From: an uncultured Eubacteriales bacterium
GTDB lineage: Bacteria; Bacillota; Clostridia; Lachnospirales; Lachnospiraceae
Assembly (NCBI GenBank): GCA_900316715.1
Contig: ONEC01000001.1
Location: 1 to 64,000, forward strand
Reading direction: 5' to 3'
Length of the DNA stretch: 64,000 nucleotides
The notes below the pieces were generated by a model, which saw only the letters and a program-made list of their open reading frames with translations, made no database searches and was not told the origin of the DNA. The stretch's first letter is position 1; each line of letters opens with the position of its first letter. Positions 45,324 through 54,539 of this stretch are shown here, one piece after another. A program made the position numbers and the translations under genes.

Positions 45324-46703
45324 CTAACCCTTTACAGCACGAAGTACATCACGAAGCTTCGGCTTGGATGAATCATTGATGATCAGCTTTCTGTATGTCT
45401 TTGCGCAAAGCAGGCATATTCCTACTACTATAGCAATCTGAATAAGAAGTGATGCTGCAAAGATTGGCAGGCTGATCCTTCCTGTAAGATAATATACAGG
45501 AGCTGTAAAGAATGATACCGGTGGTACAAGAGAAGCCACTGTACTTACTATGGCCTTATCATTGCTGGTGATCATCATTGATGCAAAGTATCCGATAAAT
45601 ACCAGCATTGTAACTGTACCTGTTGCACTCTGAGCGTCCTCTGTCTTTGTACATGCTGCACCGAGCATACCACTGAAACCGCCAAAGGCAAGGTATGTAA
45701 TAAGTATACATACTAAGATTATTATGAGTCCAACTGCTCCAAACTTGAACAGTGCTGCAAAGTCATAACCTGCTGATGCACCGGCAGACATATCAAGATG
45801 CAGAACCTTTTCCATAACCAGGTTCACAACCTTTGAAGATACGAATCCACTGATAAGAATGGTAATTACATAAACCATCATTCCGCAGACCTTACCCATA
45901 AGAAGTGCCATAGGGCGAACACTTACGAGAAGTCCCTCAACAAGCTTTGATATTTTTTCCTCTGTAACAGATGAAACTATAAATGAAGCTGACATTGTTG
46001 AAACTATCATTATAAGTATTGAGTATACTGAGAATATACCCATCATCTGATTCTGTGTATATGTATCTGATTTTGCGGCAATATACTCTTCCTGTGTCTT
46101 AACTGAATTTGTATATACACCCTTCTGGAGCATTGCTATTTTTTCCTGATCCAGATTCTGTGCCTTCATTCTGGCTGTATTAAAACCCTCTTCAAAGATA
46201 GAACCTATCTTATCAAGCTCTTCGTTCTGAATATCAGAATCCTCAGCTCTTACAGTCTCTACCTTATATGTATTATTCTCAAAGCGGATTATTACAGCTA
46301 CATCTGTCTTTCCAAGTCCTGATATAACATCTGATGCAGTCTTTGAACCATCAGCGATTATATCCAGCGCTGCACCACCCAGTCCGTTATCTGAAAGACC
46401 TAAGCTCTCAACATCAACGCTTACATTTGTTTCATTTAAAACAATAAGATTTGTTGTTGCTGCATCCTTAACCTTATTACTGAGTAAGCTTTCTGAAGCA
46501 CTCATGCTGGACTTTGCTGAGAAGTACTGGATAGGTCCCATAAGAGACATTGTGAGTACAAATACTACAAGACTTATGATATATGCCTTATTCTTAAATG
46601 TCTGAGTTAAGGTGAATTTGAAAACCTTACTGAATCCCTTGAGGCTGTAAATGTTTTCCTTTTCATTTACTGCATTACTCTTACTAGCCACGGCTCTCTT
46701 CAC
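45324..46703 (-). CDS. ABC-2/NatB-like permease (first)
   Basis: 459 aa with the same plan as the next gene: N-terminal helix, extracellular domain (about 55-210), and five to six membrane segments with VSSVTEEKISKLVEGLL. It overlaps the ATPase gene by 20 bp. The start codon is GTG at 46703 or one a few codons later; none has an ideal ribosome site, consistent with coupled translation. Confidence 0.83.
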   Translation of the reverse strand: MKRAVASKSNAVNEKENIYSLKGFSKVFKFTLTQTFKNKAYIISLVVFVLTMSLMGPIQYFSAKSSMSASESLLSNKVKDAATTNLIVLNETNVSVDVESLGLSDNGLGGAALDIIADGSKTASDVISGLGKTDVAVIIRFENNTYKVETVRAEDSDIQNEELDKIGSIFEEGFNTARMKAQNLDQEKIAMLQKGVYTNSVKTQEEYIAAKSDTYTQNQMMGIFSVYSILIMIVSTMSASFIVSSVTEEKISKLVEGLLVSVRPMALLMGKVCGMMVYVITILISGFVSSKVVNLVMEKVLHLDMSAGASAGYDFAALFKFGAVGLIIILVCILITYLAFGGFSGMLGAACTKTEDAQSATGTVTMLVFIGYFASMMITSNDKAIVSTVASLVPPVSFFTAPVYYLTGRISLPIFAASLLIQIAIVVGICLLCAKTYRKLIINDSSKPKLRDVLRAVKG

Positions 46704-47706
46704 CTACCTCTCTTACAAAGATCTCATGAAGTGAAAGCTCTGAAAGATCGAATCTTACAATGTTTACTCCTGCTTCAATAAGATTCTTCAGAAGTGCATT
46801 TGCCTGATCATCTCCTGTAACCTTGAGATTATATTCATATTCTTTCTCTGTAACGATCTCTACACCTGTTTTGTTGATTATATCTGTTACGTCCTTCTCA
46901 ACCTTAAGTGTAAGATTAACACGTCCGTAACTCTTCTTGATCTCGTTAAGGTTACCCTTAACTACAGCCTTTGAACGGTTCATGATTGTGATATCAGTAC
47001 AGAACTCTTCAACAACCTCCATCTGGTGGCTGGACATGATAATGTACTTTCCTGCAGCAATCTGCTCTCTTACAACTTCCTTAAGGATATCTGCATTTAC
47101 AGGATCAAGACCTGAAAATGGCTCATCCAGTACGAGAAGTTCAGGATCAGAAAGCATAGCTATAAGGAACTGAATCTTCTGCTGATTACCTTTGGAAAGC
47201 TGATCAGCTGTCTTAGGCTTCATCTTCTTCTGTCTCTGAATACCTCTTGCAGCCGGTTTTGCTGCAACTTCCTCTCCGCGAGCCTTTCTCTCTTCTTCCT
47301 CACGAGCAGCCTGCTCTGCAGCATACTTCTCAGGGAAAAGATACTCTTCAACCTTAAGTCTTTCTGCCCAGTAAGCTATTCTCTCATCAAGATCTTTCTT
47401 TGAAACTCCACGGAGTTCGCCGAAGTATCTTATCTGATCCATAAGAGTATACTTTGGATACAGGCCTCTTTCCTCAGCGAGGTATCCTATGTTGCAAGTA
47501 TCGAAGTTGAGCGGCTCACCATTCCAGAGCGCCTCTCCTCCGTCCTTGTCAAGCATTCCAAGTATCATTCTGATGGAAGTGGTCTTTCCTGCTCCGTTAG
47601 TACCAAGCATGGCATATACACCAGGCTTTTCCATCTCAAAACCGATGTGGTCTACTACGACCTTTTCACCATACTTTTTAAATAAATCTCTGACAACCAG
47701 TCCCAT
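46684..47706 (-). CDS. ABC transporter ATPase, NatA-like, with charged insert
   Basis: 340 aa. Walker A GTNGAGKTT, signature LSKGNQQKIQ, Walker B LLVLDEPFSGLDP, and switch His in MSSHQ. Between the Q-loop region and the signature there is a Glu/Lys/Arg/Ala-rich insert of about 40 residues (about 115-155), longer than usual. The C-terminal domain follows. CGGAGG precedes the ATG. First gene of the NatAB-like operon. Confidence 0.9.
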   Translation of the reverse strand: MGLVVRDLFKKYGEKVVVDHIGFEMEKPGVYAMLGTNGAGKTTSIRMILGMLDKDGGEALWNGEPLNFDTCNIGYLAEERGLYPKYTLMDQIRYFGELRGVSKKDLDERIAYWAERLKVEEYLFPEKYAAEQAAREEEERKARGEEVAAKPAARGIQRQKKMKPKTADQLSKGNQQKIQFLIAMLSDPELLVLDEPFSGLDPVNADILKEVVREQIAAGKYIIMSSHQMEVVEEFCTDITIMNRSKAVVKGNLNEIKKSYGRVNLTLKVEKDVTDIINKTGVEIVTEKEYEYNLKVTGDDQANALLKNLIEAGVNIVRFDLSELSLHEIFVREVGEESRG

Positions 47707-47785
47707 TTTTAAACCTCCGTATCCACATTCCTTAATCGGAAAAATATATTATCTTCGTGTCACCAGCGACACTTATATTTATTAC

Positions 47786-47805
47786 ATGATGTATTTATAC
47801 ATCAT
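47786..47805. promoter_or_regulatory. Palindrome upstream of the NatA-like gene
   Basis: ATGATGTAT-TT-ATACATCAT, perfect 9-bp arms, in the 178-bp gap between the XRE gene and the ATPase gene. A possible operator; no clear promoter hexamers around it could be picked. The rest of the gap holds a GTGTC/GACAC hairpin (47759-47772 region) and a GTCGT/ACGAC repeat near 47850, and no gene. Confidence 0.45.
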
Positions 47806-47884
47806 ATAAAATCAAAATTATTAAATGTGTTGTGAAAAGCATGTTTTCTGTCGTAAACGACAAACTTTAAGTCGTTAACGTATA

Positions 47885-48079
47885 CTATTCTTCCCAGAAC
47901 AACTCATCAAGAGTTTTCCCTAACACCTTACATATATTGACACACAACTTTATAGTCGGATTGTAGTCTCCCTTTTCAATCGAGTTGATAGTCTGTCTCG
48001 ACACACCAACTGCTTTTGCTAACTGATCCTGCGACATGTCCATTCCGGCCCGGGCGGCTTTAAGCTTCAGATTCTTCAT
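47885..48079 (-). CDS. Small XRE-family (HTH_3) regulator
   Basis: 64 aa, almost entirely the helix-turn-helix: DQLAKAVGVSRQTINSIEKG, and a C-terminal VLGKTLDELFW typical of the YozG type. The ATG at 48079 has AAAGGAGG nine bases upstream; two earlier ATG/other starts are too close. It overlaps the end of the membrane protein gene, and such pairs usually act together, the regulator binding the shared promoter. Confidence 0.88.
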   Translation of the reverse strand: MKNLKLKAARAGMDMSQDQLAKAVGVSRQTINSIEKGDYNPTIKLCVNICKVLGKTLDELFWEE

Positions 48080-48599
48080 CGTCATCTTCCTCCTTTCCGT
48101 CAATGGCATTCTTTATAAGGATTTCGATAATTATTATGACAAGCATTATTCCCAGATACAGGTTTGCTATATTTACCTGAAGCACTCCGTCCTGGATCAT
48201 TCTTCCATCACAGACAGCCCAGATTCCAATTCCGATGTTAAAAGCACCTATAAAAATCATGTATCCTATCCATGCTTTGGCATTCAGATTAAGTTCAATG
48301 TAAGCGTTGTTCCATACACAGTACATTACATGTACAGGAAGTCCTACAAAAAGCGGAATCAGGAAAATCGTATCTCCCAGAAAAGCCCTCATGCTATCCG
48401 TTAATATAAGCGGCATTAAACATGTTGTTGCGATTATTGTATAAAAGGCAAACATATAACCGCGGCCTCTTATAGCCATCTGCCTCTCATCATATTTCGG
48501 CTTCATCTTCTGATCCTTATGCATTCCCTTTCCAATCACGATCATAAGGATTACGAAAATAACCACATAAATTGTTACCAAAATAATATTATTATTCAT
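48060..48599 (-). CDS. Membrane partner protein of XRE regulator (DUF6773/DUF2178-like)
   Basis: 179 aa with five membrane segments and the pattern YDERQMAIRGRGYMFAF (about 34-50), which is common in small membrane proteins paired with YozG-like regulators. An acidic tail ends it. GGAGG at a good distance before 48599. The XRE gene starts 20 bp before its stop. Function unknown; possibly a signal-receiving partner. Confidence 0.78.
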   Translation of the reverse strand: MNNNIILVTIYVVIFVILMIVIGKGMHKDQKMKPKYDERQMAIRGRGYMFAFYTIIATTCLMPLILTDSMRAFLGDTIFLIPLFVGLPVHVMYCVWNNAYIELNLNAKAWIGYMIFIGAFNIGIGIWAVCDGRMIQDGVLQVNIANLYLGIMLVIIIIEILIKNAIDGKEEDDDEESEA

Positions 48600-48638
48600 G
48601 ACACACACCTCCATGGCATTTCTTCACTTGATAGACAG

Positions 48639-48667
48639 ATAATACATTATTTCTGATATTTTGTCAA
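48639..48667 (-). promoter_or_regulatory. Promoter of the membrane protein / XRE operon
   Basis: Minus strand TTGACA (48662-48667), 17-bp spacer, TATTAT (48639-48644), 40 bp before the start codon. Confidence 0.88.
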
Positions 48668-48745
48668 CTATATATTACATTTATTTTATTCTTTTTTACT
48701 TTTTGTATAATGACTATAGATTTCAGGATTACAGATCATGCATTC

Positions 48746-48782
48746 AAAAAGCGCCATATCCCTTATTTCAGGGGTATGGCGC
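48746..48782 (-). terminator. Terminator after the CaCA antiporter gene
   Basis: Stem GCGCCATA-CCC with GGG-TATGGCGC (48751-48762 and 48771-48782), 8-nt loop, then TTTTTG on the minus strand. The antiporter stop lies 39 bp upstream. Confidence 0.85.
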
Positions 48783-48820
48783 CTGATTTTCATCTAATCA
48801 GATTGAAGCATTTATCCGTT

Positions 48821-49822
48821 TCATCGGATCGCAGCAAATATCACATATGCTGTATAAACAAGAAGCATCAATGCTCCTCCTGCTCTTCCAAGTTCTTTCT
48901 TTCTGAACACAAGAAGCATAACAAGGAAGCTCATCAGGATCAGAACTATCATATCAAAGAAGGACGCTGTATTTACAGCTATCGGATGTATCGTCGATGA
49001 TACACCAAGTATCAGAAGATTGTTGAATATATTGGAGCCGACTACATTTCCTATCGCAAGTCCTGTCTCTCCCTTTCTTGCTGCAACTATGGATGTTACA
49101 AGTTCAGGAAGTGAAGTTCCCAGTGCAACAACCGTAAGACCTATAAGGGTTTCTGTCATTCCGAAAGAACGGGCAATGTACTGCGCACTGTATACTACAG
49201 CCTGACCGCCGGCTATTATAAATGCAAGTCCTGTAAGAATCAGAACGAGACATTTTTTTGATGTCATTGACTCTACATCTTCTTCCTCTTCAGGATGTTT
49301 CTTTGCATCATAAATAAGAAGAAGTATATACGCGGTGAAGATTACCAGAAGCGTGATAGACAGCGGACGGGATACCATTCCGACATCATCTGCCATATCA
49401 AACAGGAATCTGCTGTCAGGATCCTTTGTAAGTTTCTCACCAGTGAAGAGCACTCCTCTTCCGGTAACCAGGAATGTAAGGATCATGGCTCCGATCGAGA
49501 ACGGGAAATCTCTCTTTAAGATTATCTTATCCACCGGCACGCTGTGAATAACAGCACACACACCGAGGACAACCATGAGATTAAAGATATTAGATCCGAC
49601 TACATTACTCAGTGCTATCTCATTGGAACCTTTAAGAGCTGCTGTTGTACTGACTGCCAGCTCCGGCGCACTGGTTCCCATAGCAACTATCGTAAGTCCG
49701 ATTACTATGGATGAAACCCTGAGTTTTCTTGCAACTCCGGCACTTCCATCCACGAACCAGTCTGCTCCTTTTATAAGCCCGACGAATCCTATTACGAGCA
49801 GCAGAAAGTTTAGTATCAGCAT
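48821..49822 (-). CDS. CaCA family calcium/sodium (or manganese) antiporter
   Basis: 333 aa, ten membrane segments in two inverted halves, each with its alpha repeat: MGTSAPELAVS (N half) and LGTSLPELVTS (C half), both with the ion-binding Glu and GSNIFN. A cation/Ca2+ exchanger by family. The riboswitch in its leader is of the manganese-sensing type, so the true substrate may include Mn2+. GGGAGA precedes the ATG. Confidence 0.92.
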   Translation of the reverse strand: MLILNFLLLVIGFVGLIKGADWFVDGSAGVARKLRVSSIVIGLTIVAMGTSAPELAVSTTAALKGSNEIALSNVVGSNIFNLMVVLGVCAVIHSVPVDKIILKRDFPFSIGAMILTFLVTGRGVLFTGEKLTKDPDSRFLFDMADDVGMVSRPLSITLLVIFTAYILLLIYDAKKHPEEEEDVESMTSKKCLVLILTGLAFIIAGGQAVVYSAQYIARSFGMTETLIGLTVVALGTSLPELVTSIVAARKGETGLAIGNVVGSNIFNNLLILGVSSTIHPIAVNTASFFDMIVLILMSFLVMLLVFRKKELGRAGGALMLLVYTAYVIFAAIR

Positions 49823-49862
49823 GACGTCTCCCTTCTTCTTATAAAACGTTTTATGTAAAGGT

Positions 49863-50031
49863 TAAAAAAAAAGAGACTTTCACCGCGGTAATTCGCAGTG
49901 AAAGTCTCGCAATTTACAATATACTCCGGGGACCATAAGTCCCGATCTGACGAAGATATATTACACCATACAGAACTCATCGTTCCGTGACACCACATAT
50001 CTGCAGCATGATGCAAGCTACTCCCTTTCAA
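49863..50031 (-). ncRNA. yybP-ykoY type (manganese) riboswitch with terminator
   Basis: On the minus strand the leader starts with TTGAAAGGGAGTAG (50018-50031), the 5' hallmark of yybP-ykoY, and closes with GACTTTCAC (about 49898-49906), so P1 pairs TGAAAG with CTTTCA. The same 3' strand also pairs with 49873-49883 to make an 11-bp terminator stem before nine T. The two folds exclude each other, which predicts an ON switch: metal bound, P1 formed, no terminator. The gene downstream is a cation antiporter, as is usual for this class. Consensus recognised by eye, not by covariance model. Confidence 0.82.
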
Positions 50032-50038
50032 CAGTTTG

Positions 50039-50067
50039 AGTATAACAAACACAGTGCATTCCGTCAA
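50039..50067 (-). promoter_or_regulatory. Promoter of the riboswitch-antiporter transcript
   Basis: Minus strand TTGACG (50062-50067), 17-bp spacer, TATACT (50039-50044). The expected start is about 50032, so the aptamer begins almost at +1. Confidence 0.87.
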
Positions 50068-50106
50068 GGTAAAGAACTTTACACTTTAGGGCATCTGTAT
50101 AATTTA

Positions 50107-51699
50107 TTACTTTCTAACAAGAAGTGAATGTCCTGTCATCTCGGCTGGCTGCTCAAGTCCCATAACCTCAAGAAGTGTAGGAACGATATCACAGAGCTTT
50201 CCGCCCTCTGCAAGTGTGTATGCAGGATCATAGTTGTAAAGGATAAATGGAACAGGATTTGTTGTATGGGCTGTATGTGGCTCTCCTGTTTCTGCATTGA
50301 TCATCTGCTCAGCGTTTCCGTGATCTGCACAGATGAAGAGAACTCCATCCATCTCCTTAACAGCTTCAACTGCTGTACCAACGCAGCTGTCAACTGTCTC
50401 AACTGCCTTGATAGCAGCTGAAAGAACTCCTGTATGACCAACCATGTCAGGGTTAGCGAAGTTGATGATGATAACATCATATTCATTTGATCTGATTGCA
50501 GCATTGAGCTTCTCACTTACTAGAGGAGCGCTCATCTCAGGCTGAAGATCATATGTAGCAACTGCAGGTGAGTTAACAAGGATTCTCTCCTCATCCTTAT
50601 TTGGCTCCTCGATTCCTCCGTTGAAGAAGAATGTTACGTGAGCATACTTCTCTGTCTCTGCAAGTCTGAGCTGCTTAAGACCAAGCTTTGCAAGGTACTC
50701 ACCGAATGTGTTTGTGATTTCCTGCTTCTTGAATGCTACGAACTTGTTAGGAATTGTCTCATCGTAATCCTTGAAGCATACATATGTAAGAGGCATATAT
50801 CCGTTAGCTCTCTTAAGGAACTTGATGCACTTTGTATCATCAGCATCACCTTCCTGAGCAGCAATGTCTTCATCTGTAAAACAGAATGCCTTAGTAATCT
50901 CACGAGCTCTGTCAGGACGGAAGTTGAAGAAGATTACTGAATCTCCTGCCTTAACAAGTGAAAGTGGATTACCTGCTTCATCTGTGATAACTGTAGGAAG
51001 AACGAACTCATCTGTAACTCCGTTATCATAAGACTCCTGCATAGCCTGTACAGGATCTGTAGCCTTAACGCCCTCACCTGTTACGAGTGAGTCATAAGCC
51101 TTCTGTACACGATCCCAGTTATTATCTCTATCCATTGCGTAGTAACGTCCTGAAAGTGAAGCAACCTTACCTACGCCGATTTCCTTAGTCTTATCAACAA
51201 GCTCCTGAAGGTAGTCTTTACCTGATGCAGGAGGTGTATCTCTTCCATCGAAGAAAGGATGAATGTAAACATTCTCGAAGCCCTCTTTCTTGCAGAGCTC
51301 AAGGATTGCGTAAAGATGTGTATTATGGCTGTGAACACCACCGTCTGAGAGAAGTCCCCAAAGATGAAGATCACTACCATTCTCCTTACAATTGTTGATT
51401 GCACGAAGAAGCTCTTCGTTCTTGAAGAAATCTCCGTCCTCTATATACTTTGTGATAAGTGTAAGATCCTGATAAATGATTCTTCCTGAACCGATGTTCA
51501 TATGACCAACTTCTGAGTTACCCATCTGTCCATCAGGAAGACCAACTGCAAGACCTGAAGCATATCCCTTCTGGAAAGGACATTCAGCCATCAGCTTGTC
51601 CATGTTAGGTGTATTACCCATGTAAACTGCATTTGCCTCATGATTATCTGAAAGTCCGAAACCATCAAGGACCATCAGAACTACTGGTTTTTTACTCAT
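50107..51699 (-). CDS. gpmI: 2,3-bisphosphoglycerate-independent phosphoglycerate mutase
   Basis: 530 aa. Glycolysis: 3-phosphoglycerate to 2-phosphoglycerate, with two Mn2+ and a phosphoserine. VLDGFG (metal Asp), GNSEVGHMNIG (Ser nucleophile), FDGRDTPP and ADHGNAEQM blocks are intact. GAGGAG before the ATG. Codon use is strongly biased, consistent with high expression. It has its own promoter. Its neighbour is a Mn-type riboswitch gene; Mn need of this enzyme may be a coincidence. Confidence 0.96.
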   Translation of the reverse strand: MSKKPVVLMVLDGFGLSDNHEANAVYMGNTPNMDKLMAECPFQKGYASGLAVGLPDGQMGNSEVGHMNIGSGRIIYQDLTLITKYIEDGDFFKNEELLRAINNCKENGSDLHLWGLLSDGGVHSHNTHLYAILELCKKEGFENVYIHPFFDGRDTPPASGKDYLQELVDKTKEIGVGKVASLSGRYYAMDRDNNWDRVQKAYDSLVTGEGVKATDPVQAMQESYDNGVTDEFVLPTVITDEAGNPLSLVKAGDSVIFFNFRPDRAREITKAFCFTDEDIAAQEGDADDTKCIKFLKRANGYMPLTYVCFKDYDETIPNKFVAFKKQEITNTFGEYLAKLGLKQLRLAETEKYAHVTFFFNGGIEEPNKDEERILVNSPAVATYDLQPEMSAPLVSEKLNAAIRSNEYDVIIINFANPDMVGHTGVLSAAIKAVETVDSCVGTAVEAVKEMDGVLFICADHGNAEQMINAETGEPHTAHTTNPVPFILYNYDPAYTLAEGGKLCDIVPTLLEVMGLEQPAEMTGHSLLVRK

Positions 51700-51750
51700 G
51701 ATTATTCTCCTCTTATATTAAAATGCATGTTAAAATCAACTAACCGCATA

Positions 51751-51779
51751 ATTGTACTATAAATGATTTGTCTTCTCAA
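51751..51779 (-). promoter_or_regulatory. gpmI promoter
   Basis: Minus strand TTGAGA (51774-51779), 17-bp spacer, TACAAT (51751-51756), about 50 bp before the ATG. Confidence 0.8.
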
Positions 51780-51808
51780 CCAGATTTTTGTGAATAATAC
51801 TAATCTTT

Positions 51809-54190
51809 CTACAATATCATGCTGAGTATGCCATAAGCCGCAAAGGAAACTATCCAGGCAACTGCACACTGGATCAGAACTATCCTGAGTGCCCAGCGTC
51901 TTCCCAGCTCTCTTTTGATTGATGCGATAGCTGCAACACATGGTGTATAGAGCAGACAGAATATAAGAAGCGCTCCGGCTGCCGCTGTACTGATGGCTGC
52001 CACCAGTGCATCTGTACTTCCAAAAAGTACTGACAGTGTTGATACAACACTTTCCTTTGCTATAAATCCTGTTATAAGTGCTGTTGCTATTCTCCAGTCT
52101 CCAAAGCCCATAGGCTTAAAGATCGGCGCTATGATTCCTGCCAGCTTTGCAAGTATACTGTCTCCTGCATCTACAGCAAGTCCCAGTCCCAATGTAAAGG
52201 ATCTGAGGAACCATATAACTATTGTTGCAACAAATATTATTGTAAAGGCCTTCATCAGAAAGTCCTTAGCCTTCTCCCACAGGAGCTGCAGTACATTTCT
52301 TGCTCCCGGCATACGGTAATTCGGAAGTTCCATAACGAAAGGAACCGCCTCACCCCTAAGAGCCGTCGCCTTGGATATAATGGCAACCACAATACCCATA
52401 AGTATTCCCAGAAGATACAGGCCTATCATTATGAGTGCTCCCCTTCCCGGGAAAAATGCAGCGATAAAGAATCCATATATTGGAAGTTTTGCTGTACAGC
52501 TCATAAATGGTATAAGCATCACTGTGAGCTTACGGTCTCTCTCTGATGGAAGCGTACGGCTGGACATAACGCCCGGCACTGAACATCCGAAGCCCACCAG
52601 CATCGGAACTATACTTCTTCCTGACAGACCGATTTTTCTGAGGGGTCTGTCCATGACGAATGCAATTCTCGCCATATATCCGGTATCCTCAAGGAGTGAG
52701 AGGAAGAAGAAAAGGATAATAATAATCGGAAGAAACGATATTACACTTCCCACTCCATTAAAGATTCCGTCTATTATAAGTGAGTGCACAACTTCATTGA
52801 CCTCTGATGCCACAAGAAGTGCCTCAACCTTACCTGATAAAAAATCGATCCCGCTTTCCAGCAGTCCCTGAAGCCATGCTCCAACTACATTGAATGTAAG
52901 CCAGAACACAAGGCCCATTATAAGTATAAATGCAGGAATCGCCGTGAACTTTCCGGTGAGAATCTTATCTATCTTCTCGCTGCGTTCTCTCTCACGGCTT
53001 ACTTCAGGCTTTACTACTGTTTCCTTAACAAGCTTATCTATAAAGGAGAAACGCATATCAGCTATTGCCGCTGATCTATCCAGTCCACGTTCCTCTTCCA
53101 TCTGGATGATGATATGCTCTATCATTTCCTTCTCATTTTGAGAAAGATCCAGAATATCAATTACTCTGCTGTCGCCTTCTATTATCTTATTGGCCGCAAA
53201 TCTTACCGGAATGTCAGCACGCTTTGCATGATCCTCTATAAGATGCATGATTCCATGAAGACATCTGTGAACCGCTCCCCCATGATCTGACTCATCACAG
53301 AAGTCCTTCTTGCCCGGACTCTCCTGATACTTTGCAACATGAAGTGCATGGCTTATAAGCTCATCTACACCTTCATTCTTCGCTGCAGAGATCGGTACGA
53401 CCGGAATTCCCAGAAGTTCCTCCATCTCGTTGATCTTTATGGAACCACCGTTGCCGCGTACCTCATCCATCATGTTGAGTGCAAGAACCATCGGTACATC
53501 CAGCTCGATAAGCTGCATGGTAAGATAAAGGTTACGCTCTATATTAGTAGCGTCTACTATATTTATTATGCCCTTCGGCTTCTCTCCGATTATATACTGA
53601 CGGGATACTATTTCCTCATCAGTATACGGTGACAGTGAATATATGCCCGGAAGATCCACAACCTCTGTATTAGGCTTTCCCTTTATAGCTCCGCTCTTCC
53701 TGTCTACCGTTACTCCCGGGAAGTTGCCCACATGCTGATTGGAGCCTGTAAGCTGATTAAAAAGCGTTGTCTTTCCGCTGTTCTGATTTCCTGCCAGTGC
53801 AAAGGTAAGCAATGTTCCTTCCGGAAGCTTTTTCTCTGTCGCCTTCTCATGGAAGATACCGCCTTCACCAAGTCCCGGATGATGGTGATGATGCTTTCCT
53901 GATTTCTTCTCTGTTTTCTTCTCTGAATTCTTCTTATTGCCGGACTCCTCAATCGCCGGCTCTGATCCCGAATTCCTGATTCCGATCTGTTCTGCTTCTG
54001 ACAGTCTGAGCGTCAATTCATAGTCATGAACGCGAAGCTCCATCGGGTCCCCCATAGGGGCAAACTTTATAAGAGTCACTTCCGTTCCCGGAATAACTCC
54101 CATATCAAGGAAATGCTGTCTTGTAGCGCCCTCTCCGCCGACGCTTGCAATAACAGCAGACTCCCCTGCCTTTAAATCTCTAAGTGTCAT
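51809..54190 (-). CDS. feoB: FeoA-FeoB fusion ferrous iron transporter
   Basis: 793 aa. Residues 1-72 are a FeoA (SH3-like) domain, then a charged linker with a run of five His (about 98-106), then FeoB: G domain (about 125-330) with GNQNSGKTTLFN (G1), DLPGIYSL (G3) and NMMDE (G4), and an eight-segment membrane channel with conserved Gly/Cys gates (GFGCSVPGVMSSR, CLLYTPC). Imports Fe2+ under anaerobic conditions. No separate feoA or feoC is seen. It follows a DUF4250 gene in the same operon. Confidence 0.95.
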   Translation of the reverse strand: MTLRDLKAGESAVIASVGGEGATRQHFLDMGVIPGTEVTLIKFAPMGDPMELRVHDYELTLRLSEAEQIGIRNSGSEPAIEESGNKKNSEKKTEKKSGKHHHHHPGLGEGGIFHEKATEKKLPEGTLLTFALAGNQNSGKTTLFNQLTGSNQHVGNFPGVTVDRKSGAIKGKPNTEVVDLPGIYSLSPYTDEEIVSRQYIIGEKPKGIINIVDATNIERNLYLTMQLIELDVPMVLALNMMDEVRGNGGSIKINEMEELLGIPVVPISAAKNEGVDELISHALHVAKYQESPGKKDFCDESDHGGAVHRCLHGIMHLIEDHAKRADIPVRFAANKIIEGDSRVIDILDLSQNEKEMIEHIIIQMEEERGLDRSAAIADMRFSFIDKLVKETVVKPEVSRERERSEKIDKILTGKFTAIPAFILIMGLVFWLTFNVVGAWLQGLLESGIDFLSGKVEALLVASEVNEVVHSLIIDGIFNGVGSVISFLPIIIILFFFLSLLEDTGYMARIAFVMDRPLRKIGLSGRSIVPMLVGFGCSVPGVMSSRTLPSERDRKLTVMLIPFMSCTAKLPIYGFFIAAFFPGRGALIMIGLYLLGILMGIVVAIISKATALRGEAVPFVMELPNYRMPGARNVLQLLWEKAKDFLMKAFTIIFVATIVIWFLRSFTLGLGLAVDAGDSILAKLAGIIAPIFKPMGFGDWRIATALITGFIAKESVVSTLSVLFGSTDALVAAISTAAAGALLIFCLLYTPCVAAIASIKRELGRRWALRIVLIQCAVAWIVSFAAYGILSMIL

Positions 54191-54233
54191 ATTTAGTTAT
54201 AAACTCCCTTAATATTGCCGTATTATTTATAGT

Positions 54234-54416
54234 TTAACCGGCTAAAAACTTATTAAGCTTCTCATCATATTTCATGCCTATCGAAGACATCTTCTCTATA
54301 ATCTCTTTCTCATCCAGCCCCATACTTTTCGTAAGTTCACTGAGTGATGAATAGTTATCTCTGAGCTGGGTATTGATATAGCTCATTAACATAACCGGAT
54401 CCTTTGGTATATTCAT
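54234..54416 (-). CDS. DUF4250 small protein
   Basis: 60 aa with the DUF4250 pattern: NIPKDPVMLMSYINTQLRD, then helix-turn-helix-like spacing up to MKYDEKLNKF. Its size and two-helix look resemble FeoC-like winged helices, though without cysteines, and function is unknown. GGAGGAGG precedes the ATG at 54416. It is first in the feo operon, 43 bp before feoB. Confidence 0.82.
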   Translation of the reverse strand: MNIPKDPVMLMSYINTQLRDNYSSLSELTKSMGLDEKEIIEKMSSIGMKYDEKLNKFLAG

Positions 54417-54471
54417 GATGCCTCCTCCATTTAACACACTGAAGCTTGATTAGATTTAATTAACACAGATT

Positions 54472-54499
54472 ATTTTAACCTAAGCCGTCGTTTTGTCAA
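54472..54499 (-). promoter_or_regulatory. Promoter of the feo operon with DtxR-like half site
   Basis: Minus strand TTGACA (54494-54499), 16-bp spacer, TAAAAT (54472-54477). TTAGGTTA, the left half of a DtxR/IdeR box, lies at the end of the spacer (about 54476-54483); the right half is poor. Confidence 0.72.
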
Positions 54500-54539
54500 T
54501 ATATTATTCAACATTCTTTAATGCAACATCCGCAGGAAT

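Noticed and set aside
49816..50067. 83-codon minus-strand reading frame
   Set aside because: It lies over the promoter, aptamer and terminator of the antiporter riboswitch and has no ribosome site.
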